This document shows positions 1 through 11,702 of a stretch of 64,000 nucleotides of DNA, piece by piece. Numbering within the stretch: position 1 is the first letter of the stretch; the number at the start of each line of letters is the position of its first letter. The translations under genes and the position numbers were made by a program. Below the pieces are notes generated by a model. The model was not told where the DNA came from, searched no databases, and saw nothing but the letters and a program-made list of their open reading frames with translations. Origin of the DNA: Eriocheir sinensis (taxonomy: Eukaryota > Arthropoda > Malacostraca > Decapoda > Varunidae); contig NC_066563.1 in NCBI RefSeq assembly GCF_024679095.1, positions 711,132-775,131 of the forward strand. Direction: 5' to 3'.

Positions 1-617
<617 letters not shown>

Positions 618-759
618 CTGGCACTCGGTTCGATCCTCCTTCCGTCCTTCGTCCAGGTAAGCGGCGGACGAGGCTCACCGACCGTCATGCACACCAGCCT
701 CACGTCCTCGCCTCTCGTCGCCACCACTCGCCCCCCCAACGTCGCCACGCCCGCGGGTA
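618..759 (-). CDS. Dscam2: Dscam exon: Ig10, first half
   Basis: This 142-bp exon opens after the acceptor CTCTTCAG with TA CCC GCG, so the split codon with the preceding exon's last G makes Val. It ends AG|gtgagt in phase 2. The product reads VPAGVATLGG-RVVATRGEDV-RLVCMTVGEP and then LTWTKDGRRIEPS. It has the first Ig cysteine (RLVC) and the core tryptophan (LTW). Dscam Ig10 follows FN3-4 and starts with a P-A-R-I/V motif; the PAGV here fits. The second cysteine half is outside the window. Ig10 is unusual in lying between FN3-4 and FN3-5, so its position right after FN3-4 is good evidence for Dscam rather than another Ig/FN3 receptor. Confidence 0.88.
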
Positions 760-841
760 CTGAAGAGAGGAGAGATGATGCAAAGTAAGGGAGGAGTCAC
801 GCAGCTGCTGGATGGATATTCCCAAACGCAACCACCTCTCA

Positions 842-1035
842 CATCAAGTATTTCCAGAGGCCGAAAAGGAGATCAATCGGGTCCTAATGAGTATGTTTTA
901 ACGGTCTCGGTACAGAGGCTTTGTCCAACCACCACCACGGTCATAAAACTACCCATGGAAATGCCCACAACTGCCTTTTCTTTTACAGTAGAGCCTTATC
1001 AAATGTACAAAGATATGTGGATGATATGAAAGAGG
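842..1035 (+). repeat. Dispersed element family A, copy 1
   Basis: It shares about 190 bp with 6888-7085 in the same orientation and with 38858-39060 and 49105-49295 in inverse orientation. The core is ATAAAACTACCCATGGAAAT followed by GCCCACAAC and CCTTATCAAAT. No coding capacity is seen. It is probably a short non-autonomous transposable element. Confidence 0.75.
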
Positions 1036-1213
1036 AAAAGAGGGGAGAGAGGCAAAGAAATGCGTGTTATAAAGCATGGAAAAGACTAATCATTGGGGGA
1101 GGGAGGGAGAGAGAGGCAGAAAAAGTGAGGTAAAAAAGGCATACAGGTGTAGTTAGGGGGAGATTGTTGGTTAAGGGATGAGAATGATTGTATAGTTGTT
1201 GGGATATTAACTG

Positions 1214-1318
<105 letters not shown>

Positions 1319-1624
1319 ATGAATAAATGTTTTTGATGTGATGTGAATGAGTTATGGTTGTGATTGGGAGAGTGTGAAATTTGCTTGTTGTTGTTGTTGT
1401 TGTTGTTGCTTGTTGTTGTTGTTGTTGTTGTTTTTAATGCTGACGGACTGCATGGATGGATAAATAAGTAATTAAAACAGTCTGCCAGCTTGTGTGTGTG
1501 TCTGTCTGTGTGTTTGTCTGTCTCCCTGTCTACCGGCTACCTCTCTCTCTCTCTCTCATTAATAATCCTGGTAAAATAATAATTAAAATTCCCCTTGACT
1601 TCATCTTAATTCTCATCACGTTAC

Positions 1625-2225
1625 CTAACCCCAATCCCTTCCTTCCTTCCTTCCTTTCTTTCTTCCTTCCTTCCTTCCTTTCTTCCTTCCTTCCTTCCTT
1701 TCTTTATTTATTTATTTCGTTTCGTTTCTTTCTTCTTTTTTTCATTCCTTCTTTCTCTTTTTTCCTTTCTTCTTTCCTTGGTTTCTTTTTCTTTATTTCT
1801 CCCTTCCTTTTTTCCTTTCATTTTCTTCTTTCTTCCTCCCATCCATCCTTCCTTCCTTCCTTCCATCCATCCATCCATCCTTTCTTTCTTCCTACCTTCC
1901 GTTTATCCTTCCTTTTTTCTTCCCTCCTTCGTCCCTCCCTTTCTTTCTTTCTTTCTTTCCTGCTTACTTTCTATCGTTTTTTCTTTTCTTTCCTTCCTTC
2001 CTTCCTTCCTTCTGTCCTCTTACCTCCTTCATTTTTGCAACTTCGTTTCCTCTTTCCTTCCTTCTTTCCTTTCTTCCCTCACTCCCCCTTTCCATCCTTC
2101 CTTCCTCCTACCTCTTCGCTTTCTCTTCCTTCCTTCCTTCCTTCCTCCCATCCTTCCTTTCTCCCTTCCTCACTTCCTTCAACCTCCTCGCTTCCTCCTC
2201 CTCCGTCTTCGCTCCTTCCTTCGAC
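1625..2225. repeat. TTCC-rich polypyrimidine tract
   Basis: This is about 600 bp of almost pure C/T on the plus strand, built from (TTCC)n, (TTTC)n and (CATC)n blocks. On the transcribed minus strand it is purine. Open frames over it (Pro/Ser/Phe/Leu only) are composition artefacts. Confidence 0.9.
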
Positions 2226-2433
2226 AAGAGCTTAATGCTTCTCACGTAATAATAAAAAGTAATTTCCAGGTAGTAGCGGGTGGCTTGGCACGGTAATTGG
2301 CGTGTTTAAGTTGCCCAAAATATATATTCCTGATTTCCCTTGAGGTAGCTGGGAAGGGTTGGCAATCCTGGCCCGTCGGGAGCGAGAGTAATGATGTTGG
2401 TAGCCTTGCTTTAATAGAGCACTTTGAGTCTGC

Positions 2434-2474
<41 letters not shown>

Positions 2475-2515
2475 GTTTATGAAGGATGTTTCTATTGTGA
2501 CTAAGATACGAGAAT

Positions 2516-2644
<129 letters not shown>

Positions 2645-3615
2645 CAAGAAAATGTGTTAGGCTGACGTTTATGCTTAAGTGCTGTTATTAAAATCGACGA
2701 GGAGGTGTGTATAAGAGTGCAAAAAGATGGCTTATGAGTTACGTTCATGTGAGAGAGAATAACGATGCTGGTGTGATTATGAAGGATGTTTCTAGTTCTT
2801 ATTATGAGGTAGATATTTCCGCTAAAGTGTTACGGTTATAAAATCCACGAGGTGTGTGTAGGAGTGTTGAAAGATAGCTTGAGTTACGTTCCTGTTTACT
2901 GGCGTGCGTGGATCCGTCTCCCGTTTTCTGTTTGCGCCCAAGTTCAGCCGCGGGATTTACGATTTGAAGTGCCCGTTGTTTTCTCTCTCCTCGGTGAAAT
3001 ATCTATCGGAAGTGTCACGGGGGAAGCGCGCCTCGTTCCCTGTTTTACTGAAAGCGTCGCTGTCTATTTATTTTTCCCGCTCCCAAACTGCTTTATGATT
3101 ATGTATACGAGTGAGCGAATGCCGGGTACGAGTGTTTGGACAGCTGTTGTGCTTGTGTTGTGCTTGTGTTGACGGCGTTTTTGACACCTCGATCCCGCTG
3201 CTAACACGTCCATATGTCACCTATCTCCTCTTCCTCCTTCCTTTTTCCTTTGATCCTTCATTTTCTTGTTATGTCCTATCTTTTCTCACTTTCTCTCCGT
3301 TTCTGTCATTCTTCTTCAGTTCAGTTGAAGGTCGGGGAGGCAGCCTCTCCAACGGCCTCCTCTTGTCTATTCCTGGGTGGTTGTGGTCCGCTTCTTTTCC
3401 CTTTTTTTTTCATTTCGTTCTCGTCCTCCTCCTCCTCCTCCTTCTCCTCCTCCTCATCATCATTCTCCTCCTCCTTCTCTCCCTTTAGATCAGCGTCATT
3501 TCCCTCTCTGCCATCTACTAATCCGAAGACTACCCTTGTTGAATGCTGGGAAAGTGATAAGTACCTCTAATTATTCAAGAGGTAAACTTAGATGTCACCT
3601 TGTTCTCATTAAGTC

Positions 3616-3658
<43 letters not shown>

Positions 3659-3882
3659 CTTGTTTACACACAGGTGTCTCAAATCCCTTAAAAGCTGTTA
3701 TGTACCTTTCTGTCTACCTCTCTACGTACCTATCTATCTACCTATCTATCTATCCATTCATATATCAGTGTCTATCTATCACACAAAAAGGATAATGTTA
3801 AAAAAAGTCTACGGTTCGCTCCGGCCACACTTCACTTCTGCTCTTTCAGCTGTTTTCGTTATGTGATATGTTGGTTTAATTT

Positions 3883-3883
<1 letters not shown>

Positions 3884-3963
<80 letters not shown>
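3884..3963. repeat. (CA)n microsatellite
   Basis: This is a run of about 40 CA units. Confidence 0.97.
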
Positions 3964-3965
<2 letters not shown>

Positions 3966-4252
3966 TGAAACAAACAGCATAGACGTGTTTGTGTGTCAGG
4001 AAGCCAAGGATGCATGGAAAAAAAAAACATTTATGCCTGCCAACCCTTCCCCTAACTCTTCATATCTTCCTCAGTTTACCTTTAAAAACAAACTTTATCA
4101 ATAAACCCACGGCAACACCCAATTCACATTCAGCAACCCAAAACTCCTCCACAGCAACAACGTACCCCTTCACAACAACCCAAAACTCACCCTCATCAAC
4201 GCCACTTCACCCACATCAACCACATCCACCAAAACATCAACCCATCACCCAC

Positions 4253-4537
4253 CTTGCTCCACCATGGTGAGCTTGACAGTGGGTGTTGGCGGTCCCTCAC
4301 CCACCCGCGTCCTCGCCGTCATCCAGAACTCGTGGGTGCCGTGGGCGAGGTGCGTGAGGGTGTGGGCGTTGGTCTGGGCGTGGAGGGAGTGCTGGGTGGG
4401 CGTGCGGCCGTGGGGGGGTCGGTGGTGGAGGGTGTAGCCGAGGAGGAGGCCGGTGGGGGGGTGGGGGGGTAGCCAGGTGAGCACTGCTGAGGACGCCGAG
4501 GACTGTAGCACCCGCAGCCCACCTGGAGCGCCCGCCA
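4253..4537 (-). CDS. Dscam2: Dscam exon: FN3-4 (complete domain)
   Basis: A single 285-bp exon in phase 1 at both ends encodes one whole fibronectin type III domain. It starts after CTCATTACAG and ends CAAG|gtgggt; an alternative GT 13 nt earlier (ATG|gtggag) is weaker. The product has AGAPGGLRVLQSS, then AVLTWLPPHPPTGLLLGYTL with the FN3 tryptophan and double proline, then HEFWMTARTRVGEG. In Dscam, FN3-4 typically ends FW-x-T-A-S-T-R-x-G-E-G just before Ig10, which this matches. The preceding exon's G completes Val (REDVAGAP). The middle is rich in His and Thr. Confidence 0.93.
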
Positions 4538-4773
4538 CTGTAATGAGACGAGGGATAATGAGATGGAGGAGGAGGAGGAGGAGGAGGAAAGGAGAAAGAG
4601 GAAGACTAAATATAGGAAATAGAGGAGGAGGAGGATTAGGTGGTGGAGGAAGGAGAAAGAGAAAGATTAAATATATGAAATAGAGGATGAGGAAAAGGAG
4701 TAGAAGAGGAGGATGAGAAGGAGAAGGAAGAGAAAAAGAAGAGGAAGAAGAAAAAAATAGAAAGGGGAAGGTA

Positions 4774-4837
<64 letters not shown>

Positions 4838-6234
4838 GAGGAGGAGGAGGAGGAGGAGGAGGACACTGCCATTATCATCAACAACCGTAACAATAAAAAT
4901 AGCAGTGCCAACAACAACAACAACAGCAACAGTTGATTAAGGTTTTATCAGCACAGATGAACGGAAGGAAAACAAAAACTTACAAAAAACAGCAAAACGA
5001 ACTAAAAACAAGAGGATAAAAACTACAAATATTAAGGAAACAAAACATAACGACCAAATAAAAATCAATTACGACAAAAAGAGAGAAACAGAAGACTTGG
5101 CAAAACTAGAAAGCAAGGCAACACACGTAACGGGCTTTTTTCATTATTGTTTTCTTTTTTTGTGTGTGTGCCCTTGAGCTGTCTCCTTTGTTGTAAAAAA
5201 AAAGAAAAAAAAAGAGGTATGGTGGGGTTGAGAGTACAGGAGCTGCCTTGTATAGACCAACTGGCCTCTTGCAGACTCCTTACGTTCTTATGTTTTTATG
5301 TTCTTAAGATAACGATAGTAGTCCCCAGAAAGCAAACAGTATGTAGACAATATCGCAATCCGGGTTAAAGGAGAAATTAATATACAGATGCAGAACCCAG
5401 AGTGAATAATGCCAGTGACAGAAGTGGGGTTACAAGGGGTTTACTACTTCGCCCCCATTAACTGAACTGTAGAAAACGGGAAAATAAACTCAGGAACGCT
5501 GTTATGGAAGGAAAACTAGCATAATGTCGCTGTTTTCCGCCCAGTACCCGGAGAGGCGTGAAAACAATTGCACATCGATCATTTTCCACCTGGATTTGAC
5601 AAAGGCCATCTCACGCCTCACTGCTCCACCACTTTTCCTTTTTTTTAACAATTACAAACAACAAAACTGTATCAACTTTACACACTAGCTCCAATAAAAT
5701 ACAAACATGACTCTACGTAAATATTTAACCTCAGAAACAATAAAACACAAAGACAATATAAAAAGAAAATCAACTAAAAACACAACTCTACAAAACTAGC
5801 CTTAATTAAAACAGCAAAACACAGAGGCAATATATTTAAAAAAAGTCAAATAAAAGTGCGAGTGTAGGATTGAAGGAGGGAGTAAAGGAAGGAAGAAAGG
5901 AAGTAAGAGTAAAAGAGGGAGGGAATGTGGGAGTGAAGGAGAGATAAGGGCAAGGAGGGAGGGAATGTAAGAGTGGAGGAAGGAGGATGGAAACGTAGGA
6001 ACGAGGGATAGAAAGATAATATACAAGATAATATATATGAAAAAAAAAAAAACGGAGACTCATAGCCCGTCCAGCCCCATAATGAAAAAAAATAAAGAGG
6101 AATTAAAAAAAGTGAAGAATATAAAACCCCAAATATAAACACGACTCAACATTATCTAACCTTAAAACAACCCAAACCACAAAGACAAACAAACACCCTC
6201 ATAACTTCCTCCCCTAATGTAGTCTTTCCCTTAC
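4538..6234 (-). other. Intron between FN3-3 and FN3-4
   Basis: This holds (GGA)n/(GTA)n purine-rich repeats at 4560-4863 (a clean (GTA)n at 4780-4836), a copy of dispersed element B at about 5130-5215, and then TGGCCTCTTGCAGACTCCTT with TTCTTATG-type units to 5310, which looks like the 3' end of a transposable element. Purine-rich AAGGAGGGA units lie at 5840-6010. The stretch 5310-5840 is A-rich with no feature recognised. Confidence 0.7.
5130..5215 (+). repeat. Dispersed element family B, short copy
   Basis: It contains CCCTTGAGCTGTCTCCTTTG then TTGTAAAAAA, shared with copies at 38030-38160, 39805-39945 and 45480-45525 and inverted at 39395-39510. The A-rich 3' end suggests a retroposed element. 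Confidence 0.7.
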
Positions 6235-6390
6235 CGTCCTCTCGCGTGGTGCAGGTCAGGTCAGGAGAGGCCACGCCCACGCCCGCCCTGGTCACCGCCG
6301 CCACCGTCACCGAGTAGTTGGTCCACGCCCGAAGCCCGCCCACGCTCTCCTCCCGCCCGCTGGTCTTGCGAGAAATCTCCTCCACCTCCT
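6235..6390 (-). CDS. Dscam2: Dscam exon: FN3-3, second half
   Basis: This 156-bp exon runs from acceptor CGCCCGCAG to donor GACG|gtaagg. The incoming G plus AG gives Glu. The product includes EVEEISRKTSGREESVGGLR, then the FN3 core AWTNYSVTVAAVTRAGVGVA and SPDLTCTTRED. The T-N-Y-S-V motif with G-x-G-V downstream is typical of Dscam FN3-3. Its last G joins the FN3-4 exon to read REDVAGAP, the usual D-V-P/A hinge between FN3 domains. Confidence 0.92.
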
Positions 6391-7463
6391 CTGCGGGCGT
6401 GAGAAAGAGATGGTGTTGGGAGAGGGAGGCAAGAACATGTGGGTTAGAAGATATGAGTGACTAAGAGACACCAAATAACACCTTGCTTATGTCTTTGTGT
6501 TAGTTTCTGTCTGTCGTTTTCACTATCTCGATGTCTATGTCTGTTTGTGTGTCTGTAATGTTTCCTCACTTTCTCTTCTTCTATTTATGCATTTGTGGTT
6601 TTACTTGGCTGATTAATTTGTTACTGATTTTGTTGTTTCTGTCTGTCTCTGCTTGTCAGTCTTACTCTCTGTCTCCCTTACTCCCTTTTCCATTAACCTG
6701 CTCATTCCTCACACACTCCTTTCCTCCCTTCTTCCGTCTGTTGCTCACTCATCCATTTGCTCCCTTGCGCATTCCATCCAAACCACTTGTCTTCGTTCAC
6801 TCAATTATTCACTTACTCACTCGGGCATTCCTTCCTTCCCTCTTTCTAATTCATTGGTTCGTAGTTTTGGACGCTTTCTGCTCTCACAACAATTACTTCC
6901 GAAGGCCATAAAGGAGGTTAATCGGGTTCCCATGTGTGTTTTTCTGTTCACGGCGCAAAACAATTATCAAGCTATCACCAGGCGTATAGAACTACCCATG
7001 GAAATACCCACAACCTCTGAGAAAGCCTTATCAAATTTGGGTGTAAAGGCCTCGAAATGTTTGGAAATATGGGCCATTAACTCCTTCCCTCCTTCACATG
7101 CTCCCTCACTTACCCAGTTATTCCTTCCCTCCCTCCTTATCTTACTCCCTCCTCCACTCTTACATTCCCCCCTCCCTCACTCCTACGTTTCCTCCTCCCT
7201 TCCTTCACTCCTACATTCCCTCCCTCCTTTACTCTTACTTCCTTTCCTTCCTCCTTCATTCCTACAATCCTTCCATCCTTCCCTTACTTCCTCCTTCATT
7301 TCAACATTCCCTCCCTCATACGTTCCTATATTCCCTTCCTCCTTCATTCCCACATTCCCTCCCCATTTCACCTTTAAATTACCGTTCTCTTTTACTCCTA
7401 CAATCCCTCCCTCCTTCCCTCTCTCCCTGGTTCACTCCTACACTCCCTTACTCCTTCACTCAC
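6391..7463 (-). other. Intron within FN3-3
   Basis: It holds a second same-orientation copy of dispersed element A (6888-7085) and then a pyrimidine-rich tract at 7080-7440 made of degenerate TCCCTCCTTCATTCCTACAT units. No exon is seen. Confidence 0.7.
6888..7085 (+). repeat. Dispersed element family A, copy 2
   Basis: It aligns with 842-1035 over the GGTTAATCGGG, AGAACTACCCATGGAAATAC and GCCTTATCAAAT blocks, and inversely with 38858-39060 and 49105-49295. Confidence 0.75.
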
Positions 7464-7613
7464 CCGTGGAGTCGTCGAGGCGGGTGAGGGTGAGTCTGTA
7501 GCTCTGCAGGAGGCCGTTGTGGTGGGCGGGGGAAGGGGGCGCCCATCGCACCACCAGGGACGAGCCCCCCGCGCCCCCGCTGCACTCCACACCAACCGGG
7601 GGAGCTGACGGCA
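7464..7613 (-). CDS. Dscam2: Dscam exon: FN3-3, first half
   Basis: This 150-bp exon runs from acceptor TTGTCCGCAG to donor ACGG|gtgagt. The split codon makes Val, giving the join LEDVPSAPP, which is the FN3-2/FN3-3 hinge found throughout the Dscam family. The product continues VGVECSGGAGGSSLVVRWAP, then PSPAHHNGLLQSYRLTLTRL and DDST. The core Trp (VVRW) and the N-G-L-L-Q-x-Y strand C motif are present. Phases are 1 in and 1 out. Confidence 0.93.
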
Positions 7614-9093
7614 CTGCGGACAAAAGGGCGTGAGGGATTATTATCAGGACTCACAGGATTCGTATACCACACGAATAGGTACGAAGGAATGGAGAGCTTG
7701 TAAGTAGGGTTGCCTGGATGATGGTTAGCACTGCGGGCATAAGGGCGTGAAGGGCTAATACCTGCCACGTGTAGCTTACAGGACAGGTACACGTCTATGA
7801 CAGGATTATATACCTCTTCTATGTAAGTCGCTTTTCCACGTAGTCCTGGCCATTATAAGGATCACGCGTGGCCAGGGCGTGGAAATGAAGCGCTGATGTC
7901 ATGGTGTAAACAATTTCTCTGCGCATGCGAGTTTTTATGTTTTTATTTGGGCTGTTGTTTCGAATTGAATGTTGGATGAGTGAGGCGGAAAATGAGCTGG
8001 CCAAAGTTTATCTGCGGGTGACACACTGAAAGGCTGACTCATAAAAGTTGGACATGAGCGAAATGAAGGAAGAAAAAAAAGTTTGTCTGCACACGACGCA
8101 GCTCTTCGTGAATTAACAGAGAAGCTGTATACATAATTATTATCTAAAAGAATGACTCTCGGTGTATACATGATAAAAGTAGAGAAATAATTATATATAC
8201 TACATTCCACATGAAGTAAGATTAATAGAATTCCATGAAAAGAATATATACTGGAGTTCCTCAGATGTTAAAGAAAACGGAGGGTGCTCTCAGATGACTA
8301 AAAGAAGCAAAGGAACTGGTTAGAAAAAATACAGGTAGAGGAAAAATGATTAACGTACTCACAACAGACAAGGAAGCAGGAACTAACAATACAAGAAGAA
8401 CAGAAAAGAGCATGAAAAAAATAAACAAAGGTACGAAAGCTATTAAACACTCTGCAACGTTAATTAAGTATTCTCAGGTGTCAGAAAAGCAGAAAAAAAG
8501 AAGATACGGGAGAGGAAAGAGGAGGAAATCCTCAAAAATCACTACACAGATCACTTAGCCTACCAGTAAAAACAAATTATGAGAAAAAAGAATGGGAAAA
8601 GAAAACGAGCCAATATAGGAAACAATGCCAGCCCGAAATAATTATAGAAGCAACAAAATAATCAGATGACAGACAAATCAGAGAAGTTAAGAGAGGAGAC
8701 TGATAAGAAAATGAAGACGCAACATTACTAAAGATTGTCGGTGAAAGGATGACCAGACGAAGCAAAAACAGGGAGAGAAAAGTAACACAAGAAAGAGGAA
8801 GATTATTAAAAGCAGGCAGAGACATGAGGAGTTAAAACGTCACTATAATACCTACCCTGTAAGAGAGTACCAACATCATCAGAAAGTACCAGCACCCCAA
8901 GAAAGTACCAACAACGTAAGAAAGCACCAACACAAGAAAGTACCAACACAAGAAAGTACCAACACCCTGAGAAAGTACCAACACCCTGAGAAAGTACCAA
9001 CACCCTAAGAAAGTACCAACACCCTAAGAAGGTACCGAGACCATGAAAGGATACCAACACCACAAGAAAGCCATCAGACACCTCCATACTCAC
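7614..9093 (-). other. Intron between FN3-2 and FN3-3
   Basis: This is mostly A-rich single-copy-looking sequence. A 19-bp minisatellite (GAAAGTACCAACACCCTAA-type) at 8865-9065 lies just beyond the FN3-2 donor. No exon is seen between 7614 and 8865. Confidence 0.7.
8865..9065. repeat. 19-bp minisatellite
   Basis: There are about ten degenerate copies of GAAAGTACCAACACCCTAA, some truncated to 14-15 bp. They begin about 30 bp downstream (transcript sense) of the FN3-2 donor. Confidence 0.85.
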
Positions 9094-9272
9094 CGTCTTC
9101 CAGCGTGCGGATAACAATGGGCTGCGACAGAGGCCCCGCACCGTGGCTGTTGTACGCCCGCACCACCACGGCGTACTGGACCCACGGCCGCAGCCCCCCC
9201 ACCACCTCACGCCCGCCCACGCCGCTGCCCACGCCCACCAGACTGAAATTGTAGCCGCCCTCGACGCCCATG
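9094..9272 (-). CDS. Dscam2: Dscam exon: FN3-2, second half
   Basis: This 179-bp exon runs from acceptor CCTCTTTTTCAG to donor GACG|gtgagt. The incoming GA plus C gives Asp (RRHD-MGVEGG). The product has GGYNFSLVGVGSGVGGREVV, GGLRPWVQYAVVVRAYNSHG and AGPLSQPIVIRTLED. Dscam FN3-2 carries Y-N-F-x-S/L-V and ends P-L-S-x-P-x-x-x-x-T-x-E-D, as here. A truncated duplicate of its acceptor and first 46 bases lies about 100 bp upstream at 9327-9410. Confidence 0.93.
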
Positions 9273-9326
9273 CTGAAAAAGAGGATAATAGAGAGTGAAA
9301 ACAGTGAAGATGCCCACACTTGTCAT

Positions 9327-9410
9327 TACCCACGCCCACCAGATTAAACTTGAAGACGCCCACGACGCCCACGCTGAAAAAAAAGTGGTAAAAGAGAGAG
9401 AAGACAGTGG
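9327..9410 (-). pseudogene. Relic duplicate of the 5' end of the FN3-2b exon
   Basis: An acceptor-like TTTTTTTTCAG is followed by C GTG GGC GTC GTG. It would read GVVGVFKFNLVGVG, against GVEGGYNFSLVGVG in the real exon, with about 38 of 46 bases identical. Homology stops after about 46 bases, and a GG|gtaatg lies there. Splicing at that point would break the frame into the true exon, so it is a truncated tandem copy and not a working alternative exon. Confidence 0.75.
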
Positions 9411-9892
9411 ATGGGTGGACTGCGTGGGAGGAATGGACACGTGCAACCGACGAGCAATTTCTCTAAATGAAAAAAATCTCAAAACTCTCCTAAAACTTTC
9501 CCTTTGATGGGTTTTATTAGTTTTTATGTGCTGCGTCCTCCCCTCCCGCCTCCTCCCGCTCCCCCCCTTAAAAAGTTTCCACTCTGCCAGAACGGTCATG
9601 CGATTTTTCTGATAGCAACCTCCACTGATTTTTCGATGGGTGACATATGAGGGAGAAAGGGCGAGGGAAATGAGTATGGATGAATAAAGAAAGTGATGAA
9701 GGCGTAAAAGACATGTAAAAGAACGAGAGAAATAAGTACGGATGAAGAAAAAAAGTGGTGAAGGAGTAGAAGACGTGAAAAAGAGAGTTACGAAAATATG
9801 AAGATGAAAAAAAAGAGTGATGGAATATAAGACAGGTAGAAATAACAGTTACGAAGATAAAAGGATGAATAAAGAAAGTGAAGGAGTAAAAA

Positions 9893-10198
9893 AAGAAAGA
9901 AAAAAATACAGTTACGAAAAAGAATTAATAAAAAACAGCGATGAAGACATGTACGAGGATATTAGAAGTGAGGTAAAAGTCTTAAGTAATCAATTGGCGA
10001 GTAAAACCTTTGAAGTGAAACAGAGGAAGGCAATAAGTTAGAAGGCAATAAGAAAGAAAAAAATACAGTTACGAAAAAGAATTAATAAAAAACAGTGATG
10101 AAGACAGGTACGAGGATATTAGAAGTGAGGTAAAAGTCTTAAGTAATCGATTGGCGAGTAAAACCTTTGAAGTGAAACAGAGGAAGGCAATAAGTTAG
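9893..10198. repeat. Tandem duplication, 157-bp unit, two copies
   Basis: The first copy (9893-10041) and second copy (10050-10198) share GTTACGAAAAAGAATTAATA through CAGAGGAAGGCAATAAGTTA with about three differences. The duplication is recent. Confidence 0.9.
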
Positions 10199-10840
10199 AC
10201 GGTTGATAAACAGGAGCTATCTTGGTATATCTTCCTCCGCCCACAATAAGATAAAGGGAACTGTTGATAAGATGGGATGAAAATAAATTGGGTCGCTGGT
10301 CAAAGACAATGATTAAAACAAAGGACGGAAATATGTCAGATCGTCCGTCAAAGAGACTCTCGTAGTATATCCTCTTACGCCTCCTACGTACAGGATTACG
10401 CCCACGGGTACAAGGAACATGAAGGAAACGTGGTATTAGAGGTGGGATGATTAAATTAGCAAGTAAAAGGTAAAGGAGACAGTGATGACAAGCCAGACTG
10501 GAGGAGGGATCGGTCTACTCGTCTTCGGTGACATGTTTCAGTCTTGGTTTAGCGGAAAAAAAAGGAGGAAAAATGAAATAAATAGATAAAAATAGATAAA
10601 TAGGTAAAAAAAGCGAATAAAAAAATAAGTGTATAGATGAAAAAAGCGAATCAAAACGGCCAACGGATCGGAGATGAGCACAGCACCCACGCGCATCTAT
10701 AGCGTATGCACCCACCTTTTTAGTGATAACAAAAGCAAACAGCAACAAACGAGTAAAACAGCAAAGACAAACACAAAATAACAAAGCCATTTACGGTTCA
10801 TATGATACTCCTGAAGGCGGGGAAGGGGGTGGGAACTTAC

Positions 10841-10995
10841 TCGTGCCTCCTGACGCCAACGTTGTAGCCCAGTAGATCCCCGTGGTGGGTGTGGGCGGGC
10901 GGCGCATCCCAGGTCACGCGCAGGCTGCTGGAGGAGAGGGCATCGGCGCGCACACCTGTAGGAGCCGCTGACGGTGCCTCTCCCTCCGTGCGTAC
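10841..10995 (-). CDS. Dscam2: Dscam exon: FN3-2, first half
   Basis: This 155-bp exon runs from acceptor CCCCTCAG to donor CACGA|gtaagt, phase 0 in and phase 2 out. The product reads VRTEGEAPSAAPTGVRADAL, SSSSLRVTWDAPPAHTHHGD and LLGYNVGVRRH. E-A-P-S-x-x-P opens Dscam FN3-2, V-T-W is the core strand, and L-x-G-Y-N-V is a Dscam FN3-2 hallmark. This FN3-1/FN3-2 boundary is phase 0, while all other domain boundaries here are phase 1. Confidence 0.94.
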
Positions 10996-11663
10996 CTGAG
11001 GGGAGGGGGTGGCGAAGGAGGAAAAGAGAGATGATGGTAAAGAAAGAGATAGGTAGATAGGGACGGAGAAAGATGAGACGAAGGGAGGGAAAGAAGAGGG
11101 CAGAAGCATGAAAAAGGAAGGGAGGAAGAGAGAGCGTAAAAATGGGAGGGAAGGAAAGGGGAAGGGAAGGAAAAAAAGGGTTATGAAATGTAGGAAAAGA
11201 GAAGGAAAGGAAGGAAAAAGAAAGAGGGAGAGGGGGAAAGGAGCAAGAGAGAGGGTAAAAATGGGAGGGAAGGAAAGGGGAAGGGAAGAAAAGAGAGGGT
11301 TATGAAATGTAGGAAAAGAGAAGGAAAGGAAGGAAAAAAAAGAGGGAGAGGGGGAAGAAAAAAAAACGGAGGAAAGGAGGGACAGGAAGGAGTTTAGACG
11401 GGGAGGGAAGAAATGAGAAAGGGAGGAGAAGGAAGACAAGGAAGGAAAATTGAATGTAAAAAATTGATTGAAGGAAAGATGAAAGGAATGTATATGACAG
11501 AAAAAAAAGATGACGGAATAAATAAAAAAAAGATGACGGGGTGATGAAAAAATGCGTAAAAGGGTGAGAAAAAAAGTGAGAGGGAGATAAAAGGACAAGA
11601 CAGGGAAAAGCAATCAGAGGAAAAAAAAGAGGAATAAAGAGTGAAGAATAAAAGGGAAAGACA

Positions 11664-11702
<39 letters not shown>

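Larger units (their letters stand above)
9273..10840 (-). other. Intron within FN3-2
   Basis: It contains the relic exon copy (9327-9410), a near-identical 157-bp direct duplication (9893-10041 and 10050-10198) and A-rich sequence. No intact exon is seen. Confidence 0.72.

Noticed and set aside
9327..9410. Functional alternative FN3-2 exon
   Set aside because: The copy is truncated, and its only nearby GT would break frame into the true exon.
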